Shown: in pieces, positions 29,008 to 38,109 of the stretch
How the letters are laid out: each line of letters begins with the position of its first letter
How positions within the stretch are numbered: the first letter of the stretch is position 1
Made by a program: the position numbers and the translations under genes
The notes under the pieces: generated by a model
Database searches by the model: none
What the model was told of the DNA's origin: nothing
What the model saw: the letters and a program-made list of their open reading frames with translations, nothing else
NCBI GenBank assembly: GCA_020721065.1
Contig: DYNM01000004.1
Coordinates: 1-64,000, forward strand
Direction: 5' to 3'
Source: Thiocystis violascens
GTDB lineage: Bacteria > Pseudomonadota > Gammaproteobacteria > Chromatiales > Chromatiaceae
DNA: 64,000 nt

Positions 29008-30201
29008 ATGCTGCGTCGTTTCCTCCCCATTCTCATCTTGATCGCCGGAATTGGCGGTTTTTATCTGCTCAAAACCACGCGCCCCACGCCGCCACCAGTC
29101 GCGGCGCAAGAACGCATCTGGCGCGTTGCCGTCACCACCGTTACTCCCGCCACCCAGCGCCCCGTGCTAACGCTGTTTGGACGCGTCGAAGCGCCAGATC
29201 GCATTCGCGCTGCCGCTCCCGTCGCTGGACGTTTGGCGGAAGTGCGGGTGCGCGATGGCGAACGGGTACGCGCTGGCGCAGTGCTGGCGCGACTTGATCC
29301 GCGTGATCTGCAACCGCGTCTCGCCAAAGCGCAGGCCGAGGTGGACAAGGAACAATTGCGCCTGACGCACGACCGTGAGGCGCTGGTGCAGGAGCGCGAA
29401 CTGCTGCGGTTGGCGGAAGTGGCGGTGAATCGCGCTGACACGGTGCAAGCCAAACAATTGGCATCAGTCTCCAGCGTCGATGAAGCGCGGCAGCAATTGG
29501 CGCGAGCGCGATTGGCAGTGACTTTGCGCGAGCAGTCGCTTGCCGAACATCCAGCGCGGTTGGCGGCGCTGACTGCGACCTTGGCGGAGGCGCAGCGCGA
29601 TGTTGAACGCGGCGAAATTCGCGCTCCGTTTGCGGCACGAATTGGCGTGGTGGAAGCGGCGGCTGGCGATCAATTGCAGCCCAATCAAACGATTTTGACC
29701 TTGTTTCCGCACAACGGGCTGTATCTGCGCACCACCATTCCCGGCGCATACAGCGCGGCGTTGCGGCAGGCGCTTGATCGCGGTGAACGCTTGACTGCCA
29801 GCGGCACCTACTCCGGTCAATCGCTGACAGCAGTGTTGGAACGGCTCGCTGGTGAAGCTGACGCTCGCGGGGTGGAGGCGCTGCTGCGGCTCAACGCAAC
29901 GACGGAGGTGCCGCTGGGCGCTTTCGTGACGCTGCAATTGGAGCGCCCCGCTGTCGCCAACACCATCGCGCTGCCGTTTGCGGCGCTGCACGGCGGCGAT
30001 CATATTTTTGTGGTGCAGGACGGCCGACTGCGGCGCGTTGGCGTGGAGCGGATCGGCGAGTTGGCACACTCAAAGGAGGGCTTTGAGGATGCAGGTAGTT
30101 TGATGTTGATTCGTGCCGCCGAACTGACCGCTGGCACGGCGGTGATGACGACGCATCTGCCCAACGCGATTGATGGTCTCAAGGTGGAGGCAATGCAGTG
30201 A
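29008..30201 (+). CDS. RND efflux periplasmic adaptor (membrane fusion protein)
   Basis: A 397-residue HlyD/AcrA-type adaptor. An N-terminal anchor (LPILILIAGIGGFYLL) is followed by the first half of the lipoyl domain (APVAGRLAEVRVRDGERVRAG), a coiled-coil hairpin (about 100-180), the second lipoyl half (IRAPFAARIGVVEAAAGDQ), and beta-barrel and membrane-proximal domains. It links the inner-membrane pump to an outer-membrane channel. The ATG at 29008 is chosen because it opens the signal/anchor helix. The stop overlaps the pump start by four bases (GTGA). No TolC-like gene is in the window. Confidence 0.92.
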   Translation: MLRRFLPILILIAGIGGFYLLKTTRPTPPPVAAQERIWRVAVTTVTPATQRPVLTLFGRVEAPDRIRAAAPVAGRLAEVRVRDGERVRAGAVLARLDPRDLQPRLAKAQAEVDKEQLRLTHDREALVQERELLRLAEVAVNRADTVQAKQLASVSSVDEARQQLARARLAVTLREQSLAEHPARLAALTATLAEAQRDVERGEIRAPFAARIGVVEAAAGDQLQPNQTILTLFPHNGLYLRTTIPGAYSAALRQALDRGERLTASGTYSGQSLTAVLERLAGEADARGVEALLRLNATTEVPLGAFVTLQLERPAVANTIALPFAALHGGDHIFVVQDGRLRRVGVERIGELAHSKEGFEDAGSLMLIRAAELTAGTAVMTTHLPNAIDGLKVEAMQ

Positions 30202-33200
30202 AACATGGACTGATTGCCATCTTTGCGCGTCATCGCTTGCTCGCTAACTTATTGATGGGCATGATTTTTGTGATTGGTGGGCTGGCGCTGCTGCGGATGA
30301 ATGTGCAGTATTTTCCGACGTTTGCGCTGGATGTGATTTCAGTGCGGGTGGTGTGGAGCGGAGCAGCGGCTGAGGATGTGGAAAACGGGATTTTGATTCC
30401 GCTGGAGGAGCGGCTCAAAACGGTTGATGGCTTAAAAAAGCTCAATTCCACCGCCGCGCAGGGCGTCGCCAGCCTGATGTTGGAATTGGAAGAAGAGACT
30501 GATTCGTTGATTGCGCTTGATCAGGTGCGGCAGCGGGTCAGCGAGTTTCGCAACTTCCCGAAAGACGCGGAAACGCCGCAAATCAGTCGCGTCTCGCGTT
30601 ACGAATCGGTGGCGCGGGTGCTGGTGTCGGGGTCGAGCGTGGCGGAATTGCGTCCTTGGGTGCGGCAGTTTGAGCGCGAGCTGCTGGCGCGGGGCATTGA
30701 TCGGATTGACATCAGCGGGCTGCCGACGGAGCGCATCGCCATTGAAGTGCCGGGGCGAACGCTGGAAACGCTAGGGCTGTCGATGGATGGCATTGGCGAA
30801 CAGGTGGCGCGGCTGGCGCGAGATATTCCGTCGGGCACGGCAGGCGATGCCGATGGAGCGCGAGAATTGCGCAGTTTGGAGCAGCGCCGCGATCCGCAAG
30901 CCTTTGAAGATTTAGCGATTGTGAGCGATACGCGGGGCGTGGTGCGGCTAGGTGATGTAGCGGTGATTGTGCGTGAGGCGCGACCGGCAAGTTTGGAATT
31001 GCGAGCGTTGACGATTCACGCGCCAATTGAGCAATCCGCCGAACCGCCCTTTTCCACCGAGTCACCGGCGACGGTGGAGATTTTCGTGCAGCGGGCTGAA
31101 AACGGTCATTCGTTGCAAGCTGCCAAAATTTTTGCGCAGTGGCTCACAGAAACGCGCCCCACCTTGCCGCCCAGCATCACGTTGACGGTCTTTGATGCGC
31201 AGTGGGAACAGATTCGAGATCGCGTCAACTTGTTGACCGACAACGGCTTACAGGGCTTCACGCTGGTGATGCTGTTGCTGTTCATCTTTTTACCCGGGCG
31301 CGTCGCCTTTTGGGTGGCGATGGGCATTCCGACTGCGTATCTCGCTGCACTGGCGCTGCTGTGGTTATTCGGCGGCACCATCAACATGATCAGTCTGTTT
31401 GGGCTGCTGCTGACTTTGGGCGTGATCGACGATGACGCGATTGTGATTGGCGAATATGCCGAATCACGTTTTCGTGCTGGATTAGCGCCAGCAGTTGCTG
31501 CCATCGCCGGAGCACGGCGCATGTTCTGGCCGATTGTTGCCTCTGCCCTGACCACCGTTGCCGCCTTTTTGCCGCTGATGCTGATTGGCGGCGTGATGGG
31601 CAACATTCTCGGTGACATCCCATTTGTCGCCATCATGGTGCTCATGGCGTCGCTGGTGGAGGTCTTCCTCATCATGCCCGCGCATCTGCGCGTTGCTTTT
31701 GAGCATCACGCGGAAGCCAAAATCCCACGCTGGCGGCTGCGCGTTGACGCTGCGTTTGACCATTTCCGCGACGGCATTTATCGCCCGCTGGTCACGACCG
31801 CCCTGCATTGGCGCGGCGTCACCGTTAGCTTCGTCGCCGTTCTGATGCTGTTGGCAGTGGGATTGCTGGCAGGCGGACGCATTCAATTTGTCTTTTTCCC
31901 GACTCCAGAAGCGCAAATCGTCTTTGCTAACGCGACCTTCGTTGCTGGCACCCCGCGCCAGCACACCGCCGCATTTTTAGCGGAAATGGAACAGGCGCTG
32001 CACGATGCCGAGCGCGAGTTGGGCGGCAACTTGGTTGAAGCGGCAACGGCGCGGCTGGGTGGCACGGTGTCGGTAGAAAAAGGCGACGGCGCAGCGGGCG
32101 ATCAATTGGCGTCGCTGTTGGTGCAATTGGTGCCGAGTGAGCGGCGCACGGTACGCAATGAGCAGTTTTTGGCGCTGTGGCGCGACAAGCTCAAGTTGCC
32201 AGCAGGATTGGAAAATCTGGTGATTTCGTCACGTCGCGCAGGTCCGCCCGGACGTGATTTAAGCCTGCGCTTGACTGGCGACGATGCGGGGCAATTGAAG
32301 GCAGCGGCGCTGGCGCTGGCGCAGAGTTTGGAGACCGTGCCGGGCGTGTCCAACCTGCTGGATGACATGCCGTTTGGGCGCGAGCAGTTGATTTATCGGC
32401 TCACTCCTGTTGGGCAGGCGCTCGGATTGACCACCGAAACGTTGGGGCGACAACTTCGCGCTGCGTTCGACGGTCATTTGGCGCAACTGGTGCAGGTCGG
32501 ACAGGATGAATTGGAAGTGCGGGTGCTGCTGCCGCGTGGCGAGCGCACGCGCTTAGATGTGCTGGAGCAGTTACTGATTCGCGTCGCTGACGGCAGCTTT
32601 GTGCCCTTGCCGACGGTAGCGCAGTGGGAGACGCGACGCGGTTTTGAGGCGCTGCGCCACGCTGACGGACGGCTGGCAGTTGAAGTCTCGGCGGATGTGG
32701 ATCGGGCGCTGAGTACGCCAGACAATGTGCGCGAGGCGCTGGAGCGCGAACTGTTGCCGCAACTGGTGGCGGATTACGGTTTGGAATACAGCTTTGAAGG
32801 TCGCGCAGCGGATCAACGCGAGACGTTGGGCGAGATGCGGCTGGGATTGTGGCTGGGGCTGGCGCTGATTTATGTGATTTTAGCGGCAGTATTTTCGAGT
32901 TGGGGTTGGCCGCTGGTGGTAATGACTGCGATTCCGTTAGGTTTAATTGGCGCAATTAGCGGTCATTGGTTATTGGGATTGGATTTAACGCTGCTATCGT
33001 TATTCGGTTTATTTGGCTTATCGGGAATTGTGGTGAATAACGCAATCATTCTGGTGAGCATGTATCACGAATTGCGCGATGAAGGTATGGAAGTTGAAAC
33101 AGCGTTAATTGAAGCGGCAACCTCGCGGCTGCGAGCGATGTTATTAACATCAGCGACGACGGTGGTGGGATTAGGACCGCTGATTTTTGAGACCAGTTTA

Positions 33201-33347
33201 CAAGCACAGTTTTTAATTCCAATGGCGGTATCATTAGCGTTTGGAGTGGGCTTTTCTACAATTCTGGTTTTATTATTTACGCCCGCGCTGCTGTCATTCC
33301 ATGAAAGTATTCATCAGCGGCTGGCGCGGTGGTGGCAGACTAAATGA
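30198..33347 (+). CDS. RND family efflux transporter permease
   Basis: A 1049-residue, 12-TM AcrB-type pump. TM1 is at residues 12-33, with two large periplasmic loops (about 35-340 and 560-860) and two helix bundles. The proton-relay acidic residues are in TM4, LTLGVIDDDAIVIGEYAE; the TM10-11 region has GLSGIVVNNAIILVSMY. It belongs to the divergent HAE1-like group rather than to AcrB proper, because the second periplasmic domain lacks recognisable drug-pocket phenylalanines. It starts at GTG 30198, overlapping the adaptor stop. Substrate unknown. Confidence 0.92.
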   Translation: MKHGLIAIFARHRLLANLLMGMIFVIGGLALLRMNVQYFPTFALDVISVRVVWSGAAAEDVENGILIPLEERLKTVDGLKKLNSTAAQGVASLMLELEEETDSLIALDQVRQRVSEFRNFPKDAETPQISRVSRYESVARVLVSGSSVAELRPWVRQFERELLARGIDRIDISGLPTERIAIEVPGRTLETLGLSMDGIGEQVARLARDIPSGTAGDADGARELRSLEQRRDPQAFEDLAIVSDTRGVVRLGDVAVIVREARPASLELRALTIHAPIEQSAEPPFSTESPATVEIFVQRAENGHSLQAAKIFAQWLTETRPTLPPSITLTVFDAQWEQIRDRVNLLTDNGLQGFTLVMLLLFIFLPGRVAFWVAMGIPTAYLAALALLWLFGGTINMISLFGLLLTLGVIDDDAIVIGEYAESRFRAGLAPAVAAIAGARRMFWPIVASALTTVAAFLPLMLIGGVMGNILGDIPFVAIMVLMASLVEVFLIMPAHLRVAFEHHAEAKIPRWRLRVDAAFDHFRDGIYRPLVTTALHWRGVTVSFVAVLMLLAVGLLAGGRIQFVFFPTPEAQIVFANATFVAGTPRQHTAAFLAEMEQALHDAERELGGNLVEAATARLGGTVSVEKGDGAAGDQLASLLVQLVPSERRTVRNEQFLALWRDKLKLPAGLENLVISSRRAGPPGRDLSLRLTGDDAGQLKAAALALAQSLETVPGVSNLLDDMPFGREQLIYRLTPVGQALGLTTETLGRQLRAAFDGHLAQLVQVGQDELEVRVLLPRGERTRLDVLEQLLIRVADGSFVPLPTVAQWETRRGFEALRHADGRLAVEVSADVDRALSTPDNVREALERELLPQLVADYGLEYSFEGRAADQRETLGEMRLGLWLGLALIYVILAAVFSSWGWPLVVMTAIPLGLIGAISGHWLLGLDLTLLSLFGLFGLSGIVVNNAIILVSMYHELRDEGMEVETALIEAATSRLRAMLLTSATTVVGLGPLIFETSLQAQFLIPMAVSLAFGVGFSTILVLLFTPALLSFHESIHQRLARWWQTK

Positions 33348-33353
33348 GAGCAA

Positions 33354-33932
33354 TTAATTCCGATGAAACACCAAACTCGGTTGCCCACCGGCTGCCAGCC
33401 GCAAACGGGTGAGCGTGGCGGGCGGCACCTCGATTTGCCACAGCGTCACATTCGGTTGTTGCAGCACCTCGGCGAGAATCACGCGAATGACGCCGCCGTG
33501 CGTGATGAGCAATTGGTGCGATGGAGCGGCAGTGCTGGCAACCAGCGCGTGCCATGCCGCAGCGACGCGAGCGCGAAAGGCGGCGACGGTTTCGGCCGCT
33601 GGCGGAGTGAAGCCAACGGGGTCTTGCCACCACTGCGCCAGCAGTTCTGGCGGCAGCTCGGCAGCGGTCAAGCCTTCCCACGCGCCAAAATCGCGCTCAC
33701 GCAACGCGGCGTTGAGGTGCAGCGGGACTTCGAGCTGGGTTGCCAGATGCTGCGCGAAGCTGGCGCAGCGACTCGCAGGCGAGCTGTGCAATGTTGTCCA
33801 CGCAGGCGCAACGGCGGTGGCGCGTACCATTTGCGCCCAACCGTGCGCGGTTAATGGCACATCGCTCGTGCCGCAAAATGCGCCCGTGCTGGTGGTTGCG
33901 CCGTGACGCAATAAATCAATAAAAGCATCCAT
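33354..33932 (-). CDS. Histidine phosphatase family protein, possible alpha-ribazole phosphatase CobC
   Basis: A 192-residue branch-1 histidine phosphatase. The catalytic phospho-His is in IDLLRHGATT, with GTSDVPLTAHGWAQM next, the acid in RERDFGAWEGLTAAEL and the second His in LLITHGGVIRVIL. The pattern LRHG...G..DVPLT..G fits CobC, which dephosphorylates alpha-ribazole 5'-phosphate in cobalamin assembly. This fits the presence of cobF, cobQ and cobU elsewhere in the window, but general phosphoglycerate mutase-like phosphatases share these motifs. It converges on the RND pump gene. Confidence 0.7.
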   Translation of the reverse strand: MDAFIDLLRHGATTSTGAFCGTSDVPLTAHGWAQMVRATAVAPAWTTLHSSPASRCASFAQHLATQLEVPLHLNAALRERDFGAWEGLTAAELPPELLAQWWQDPVGFTPPAAETVAAFRARVAAAWHALVASTAAPSHQLLITHGGVIRVILAEVLQQPNVTLWQIEVPPATLTRLRLAAGGQPSLVFHRN

Positions 33933-33992
33933 CGCTTGCTCTTGAAAAAATTTGATTAAACAAGTTGTCAGTCACAACGGTTTTTTATTCAC

Positions 33993-34028
33993 AAAAAAAA
34001 TGACGCAGCTGCCGAAGCAACTGCGTCA
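33993..34028 (-). terminator. Rho-independent terminator of hppA
   Basis: The nearly perfect 12-bp stem TGACGCAGCTGC (34001-34012) / GCAACTGCGTCA (34017-34028) with a CGAA loop is followed on the minus strand by an eight-T run (33993-34000). It lies 22 bases after the hppA stop codon. Confidence 0.88.
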
Positions 34029-34049
34029 ATTGATAATCAACAAAAAGAA

Positions 34050-36248
34050 TTACAGCAGGCTGTAAGTCACCGTCACACCCGCCATGATGATCGCCACAAT
34101 ACTCATCAATTTGATGAGAATGTTGAGACTTGGACCCGAAGTATCTTTGAATGGATCGCCAACGGTATCGCCAATGACGGCTGCGCGATGGGCGCGTGAG
34201 TTTTTACCGCCGTGATTGCCCGCTTCAATGTACTTTTTAGCGTTATCCCACGCGCCGCCGGAATTGGCTAAAAATACTGCCAACACGAAGCCGCTCGACA
34301 TGCCACCCACCAGCAGCCCAATCACACCCGCCACGCCTAAAATCAAGCCAGTCAACACGGGCGCTGCGACCGCAATCAACGCTGGAATGACCATTTCGCG
34401 CTGCGCTCCCAAGGTCGAAATCGCCACGCAGCGTTCATAATCTGGCTGCGAGGTGCCCTTGAGAATGCCCGGATCATCGCGGAATTGCCGCCGCACTTCT
34501 TCCACCATCAACAACGCAGCGCGTCCGACCGCCTGCACCGTCATTCCGCTGAACGCAAACGCCACCATCGCGCCGATCATAATTCCAACTAAAACCGTCG
34601 GATTGAGCAGGTTGATGTGGTAGTAAGTCATAAAATCAGTCAGCGTCGCCGCATCCGTCGGAATGGTCGAACCATGCCCCAGCTCCAACGTCGTGATGCC
34701 GATTTTGATCAGCTCCATCCGAATCACCTCAACGTAGGACGCAATCAGCGCCAGCGCCGTCAGTGCCGCCGAACCAATCGCAAAACCCTTGCCGGTCGCA
34801 GCCGTCGTGTTACCAAGCGCATCCAGTGCATCCGTGCGTTCGCGCACTTCAGGCCCCAAACCACTCATCTCTGCGTTGCCGCCAGCGTTATCGGCAATTG
34901 GCCCGTAAGCATCGCTCGCCAGCGTGATGCCCAAAGTGGACAACATGCCGACCGCAGCAATGCCAACGCCATACAGCCCTTGATTCATCTGGCTGGCATC
35001 GAAACCGGATGCAAACAAAAACGCCAGCAAGGTGCCCGCGCCAACGGTCAACACCGGAATCGCCGTTGACAACATCCCCACACCAATTCCCGCAATCACC
35101 AGCGTTGCTGCGCCACCCTCGGCTTGACTGGCGATCTGGCGCGTCGGGGCATAACTCGGCGAGGTGTAATACTCAGTTGAGCGCCCGATGATGACGCCAG
35201 AGATCAGACCCGCAATCACCGCACCCCAAATGCCCCAAGTGTTCGGCATTCCCAATAAAAACAAGAAGATCAACGACACCACGACGATCATCGCCGCACT
35301 GCTGTTAATTCCGCGTCCGAGCGCATCTAGCAGTTGTTTTTGATCGGCACCTTCCTCGGTTTTGACCAAATACACGCCCAAAATCGACAACAAAATGCCC
35401 AATCCGGCAATCACAATCGGCGCAACCACTGCCTTCATTTGTAACGCCGGATCACCCATGTACGCCGCTGCGCCCAACGCGCTGGCAGCCAGAATGGAAC
35501 CAACGTAAGACTCAAACAAATCCGCACCCATTCCTGCCACATCGCCGACGTTGTCGCCAACATTGTCCGCAATCACCGCTGGATTGCGTGGATCATCCTC
35601 CGGGATGCCGCTCTCAACCTTGCCCACCAAGTCCGCGCCGACATCCGCAGCTTTAGTGAAGATGCCGCCACCCACGCGAGCAAACATCGCTTGCAATGAC
35701 GCGCCCATGCCGAAGGTCAGCGTGGTCGTCGTGATTAAAACCATGCGATGGGTTTCGCCAATGTCCGCTTCTGGAATCAACAGGTTAGCGAGAATAAACC
35801 AGAACACGACGTTGCCCAGCCCCAGCCCTACGACGACCAGCCCCATCACCGCGCCGCTGCGAAACGCAATCCGCAGCGCGTCTGGCAGTGAGGTTTGCGC
35901 TGCGGCAGCAGTTCGTGCTGAGGCTTGGGTTGCCGTTTGCATCCCGAAATAACCAGCCAGCGCCGAGAAAAAACCACCGCACAAAAACGTCACCGGCAGC
36001 CAAGTACTTTGGACGTGGAGGTGATACGCCAGCACATAAAAGACCGCAGCGAGTGCGCCAAACACCACCAGCATGATTTTGTACTGTTGCCACAGATACG
36101 CCATCGCGCCGCGACTGACATGACCGCTGATTTCCTGCATCAGCGCGGTGCCTTGATCCTGCACCATCATTTCTTGATAAAACCGCCACGCATACACCAG
36201 CGCCGCAACCGCCGCGATGGGTGCAATCCAAAAGACAAATTCATTCAT
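34050..36248 (-). CDS. hppA: K+-type membrane-bound pyrophosphatase HppA
   Basis: A 732-residue, about 16-TM ion-pumping pyrophosphatase that couples PPi hydrolysis to H+ (or Na+) transport. Catalytic acidic motifs are visible: [58 protein letters not shown] and the C-terminal [19 protein letters not shown]. The segment [18 protein letters not shown] has Ala where K+-independent enzymes have Lys, so it should be K+-stimulated. Which cation is pumped cannot be settled by eye. Such pumps save energy in phototrophic and anaerobic bacteria. It is followed by a strong terminator and has its own promoter region. Confidence 0.95.
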   Translation of the reverse strand: MNEFVFWIAPIAAVAALVYAWRFYQEMMVQDQGTALMQEISGHVSRGAMAYLWQQYKIMLVVFGALAAVFYVLAYHLHVQSTWLPVTFLCGGFFSALAGYFGMQTATQASARTAAAAQTSLPDALRIAFRSGAVMGLVVVGLGLGNVVFWFILANLLIPEADIGETHRMVLITTTTLTFGMGASLQAMFARVGGGIFTKAADVGADLVGKVESGIPEDDPRNPAVIADNVGDNVGDVAGMGADLFESYVGSILAASALGAAAYMGDPALQMKAVVAPIVIAGLGILLSILGVYLVKTEEGADQKQLLDALGRGINSSAAMIVVVSLIFLFLLGMPNTWGIWGAVIAGLISGVIIGRSTEYYTSPSYAPTRQIASQAEGGAATLVIAGIGVGMLSTAIPVLTVGAGTLLAFLFASGFDASQMNQGLYGVGIAAVGMLSTLGITLASDAYGPIADNAGGNAEMSGLGPEVRERTDALDALGNTTAATGKGFAIGSAALTALALIASYVEVIRMELIKIGITTLELGHGSTIPTDAATLTDFMTYYHINLLNPTVLVGIMIGAMVAFAFSGMTVQAVGRAALLMVEEVRRQFRDDPGILKGTSQPDYERCVAISTLGAQREMVIPALIAVAAPVLTGLILGVAGVIGLLVGGMSSGFVLAVFLANSGGAWDNAKKYIEAGNHGGKNSRAHRAAVIGDTVGDPFKDTSGPSLNILIKLMSIVAIIMAGVTVTYSLL

Positions 36249-36305
36249 AAAATCAATGCCCTATTTCAAAATGCACTGGAAAAGTGTGTGCAGCATAGCC
36301 AGCGG

Positions 36306-37085
36306 TTATGCCAAACCAGTGACCTGCGCCGAGCGCCACCAGCCACGATGTTGATTGTCCAACGCGGTGCGGTCGGGGAAGCGATAAAACGCAAAATCGC
36401 TTTGATCGCCGACGTAAAACCCGCCCTGCACCATGCGATAAATGACGCCCTCATGGACTTGTTTTAACACCAGTTTGCTGGGTTTGCCCTGATTGTTTTT
36501 CAGCTCGCCGAGCACGTCGCGCAGGTGTTCCAGATTGTTGTAAGGCAAATCGCGTGCCGAGCCTTGCTCAGGATCGTCGGCTAATTCACCGAGCTGCAAT
36601 TGTGAAAACACGAGACGCGGAACGTGAACTGGATTGGCAGGATTGGTAATAAAGTTACAAAAATCATGCGGTTCCAAACTGCTGGCCACCATCGGCGTGA
36701 CCGGGCAAAACTCCTGATACAGATGGAGATGCGCGGCGGGATCGGGTTGATACTCTGCCCGTTCCAGCGCCAGCGTTTTGCCGTCGCTGGTGACGAGATA
36801 CAGATTGCCGAGCGCGGAGATTGGAATCCGCGATAACACGCGGTAAATCGACAGATACACCGAATTTTTCAGAGTGCCATCGCCTTTGATGACGCAGCGT
36901 TCATCAATGAGATGAAACGGGAAATCGTCCGAGCGGAAGCTGGGATCGACCTCAAAAAACATCGCTTCGCCTTGGATGTGTACCTTGGTACCCACCGCGT
37001 AATAGCTGCCGAATTCTTCGGGGGTCAACATCGACGCAATGAGCGCCTGCGGAATTAAAGACAGGTAAAGATGCTTGTCGGCCAT
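36306..37085 (-). CDS. Conserved-looking hypothetical protein, 259 residues
   Basis: I do not recognise this family. The protein has no signal peptide or transmembrane helix and starts MADKHLYLSLIPQALIASM. It looks well folded, with a mix of hydrophobic strands (NLYLVTSDGKTLALERAEY), conserved-looking aromatic/Pro segments (LYQEFCPVTPMVASSLEPHDF) and a Trp-rich end (HRGWWRSAQVTGL). Codon use matches the neighbours, which supports a real gene. It lies between hppA and the sulfur globule-like gene, all on the minus strand; the 57-base gap to hppA leaves co-transcription open. Confidence 0.75.
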   Translation of the reverse strand: MADKHLYLSLIPQALIASMLTPEEFGSYYAVGTKVHIQGEAMFFEVDPSFRSDDFPFHLIDERCVIKGDGTLKNSVYLSIYRVLSRIPISALGNLYLVTSDGKTLALERAEYQPDPAAHLHLYQEFCPVTPMVASSLEPHDFCNFITNPANPVHVPRLVFSQLQLGELADDPEQGSARDLPYNNLEHLRDVLGELKNNQGKPSKLVLKQVHEGVIYRMVQGGFYVGDQSDFAFYRFPDRTALDNQHRGWWRSAQVTGLA

Positions 37086-37291
37086 GAGAAACCTCGCGGG
37101 AAATCACCTGAAAAGCGCCCGTCACAACGGACGCGAGATTGTGGAAAGGTTCAATCTCGGCGGTGATTATCCGCGCAAGTGGGGCGGGGTGCATCTGGCG
37201 ATCTGGCGGGGGATGGTGCGAACGGCGGGAACATCGCGCCATCCTTGGCGCAGTCGGCATTCACGAGCGAAATGCCGGTTAAAACAACTGT

Positions 37292-37738
37292 TTAACGTGC
37301 TGGAGCTGCCTGCGGTTGTGCCGGAGCTGGCATCTGCGGAGGCATTCCATAAGGTGCGGGATACGGCATGGCACCATAAGGTGCTGCGCCATAACCCGGC
37401 ACCCCGTAACCACCGCCGTAAGGAGCGCCATAACCATAAGGTGCTCCGTAGCCATCGTTGCCATAACCACGTCCATCGCCGTAGCCATAGCCGCGCCCAT
37501 CGCCACGCCCGTAACCACGACCACTGCTGCGTCCGCTGCCGCCCATGCTCATGTTGAAATCACCGTTGCCGGAGCCATCGCCAAACATGTCACCCATGTT
37601 GTCCATCATGCCGTTGCCGTTATTGCCATAGCCGTTGTTGCCATAGCCCGGGCCGCCCCACCATGCCTGCGCCGTCACCGAGACGCTTGATAAACCGATT
37701 ACTGCCGCCAGACCAACAATCTTCATCGTTTTCATCAT
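37292..37738 (-). CDS. Sulfur globule protein-like secreted Gly/Tyr/Asn-rich protein
   Basis: A 148-residue protein with a clear signal peptide (residues 1-24, cleavage after VTAQA). The mature part starts [16 protein letters not shown], continues [19 protein letters not shown] and passes through many GYG and APYG repeats to a Pro/Ala-rich tail. This composition and the WWGGP start resemble the sulfur globule envelope proteins of Allochromatium-like purple sulfur bacteria, which coat periplasmic sulfur granules. The low-complexity nature means other repeat-rich secreted proteins are possible. The upstream GAGAG box suits expression from ATG 37738 or 37735. Confidence 0.72.
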   Translation of the reverse strand: MMKTMKIVGLAAVIGLSSVSVTAQAWWGGPGYGNNGYGNNGNGMMDNMGDMFGDGSGNGDFNMSMGGSGRSSGRGYGRGDGRGYGYGDGRGYGNDGYGAPYGYGAPYGGGYGVPGYGAAPYGAMPYPAPYGMPPQMPAPAQPQAAPAR

Positions 37739-38109
37739 TAAAATCGCTCTCTATTTAGAAACTGTTGACAATCACGATGAATCTCGTGAGTTGCTGCCGT
37801 CACGCGGCCAGTTGAGTATAAGCGTTTATTTTGCAGCCGTGCAATCGCCTAAATTGCACCGAGATCAAGACTTTAGCCGAATAAACTACGCCACGGTTTA
37901 AGTGTCTGTATTCAATCAACACTTTAATAAAAATTGCAGTAATACCGCACCAATCAATCAGTAATTAAGAGTATTCTTTAATCTGCGTCGATGCGACGCT
38001 GAGAAGGCACGCGGCGCTGGCCTATACTTGCAATTATTTCCGTCTAATGAACCAACGCACTCAGCCATGAGCTGCTTGTTTTAACAGCGATTTTTATCAT
38101 TTCACGCCA
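37739..38109. other. Divergent intergenic region between the sulfur globule-like gene and the ABC gene
   Basis: About 370 bases, AT-rich, with no supported coding frame. It should hold the promoter of the minus-strand sulfur globule-like gene (near 37740-37860) and that of the plus-strand ABC gene. No recognised operator, riboswitch or tRNA is visible. Confidence 0.5.

Noticed and set aside
32401..32955. Long minus-strand open frame inside the RND pump gene
   Set aside because: Pro/Ala/Arg-rich translation typical of the antisense of a GC-rich gene; the RND pump frame is intact and conserved.
33964..33986. GTTGT...ACAAC hairpin with T-run on the plus strand as a terminator
   Set aside because: No plus-strand gene ends nearby and the stem is only five pairs.
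37075..37557. Plus-strand open frame antisense to the sulfur globule-like gene
   Set aside because: His/Arg-rich translation is the shadow of Gly/Tyr codons on the other strand; no start signal or family match.
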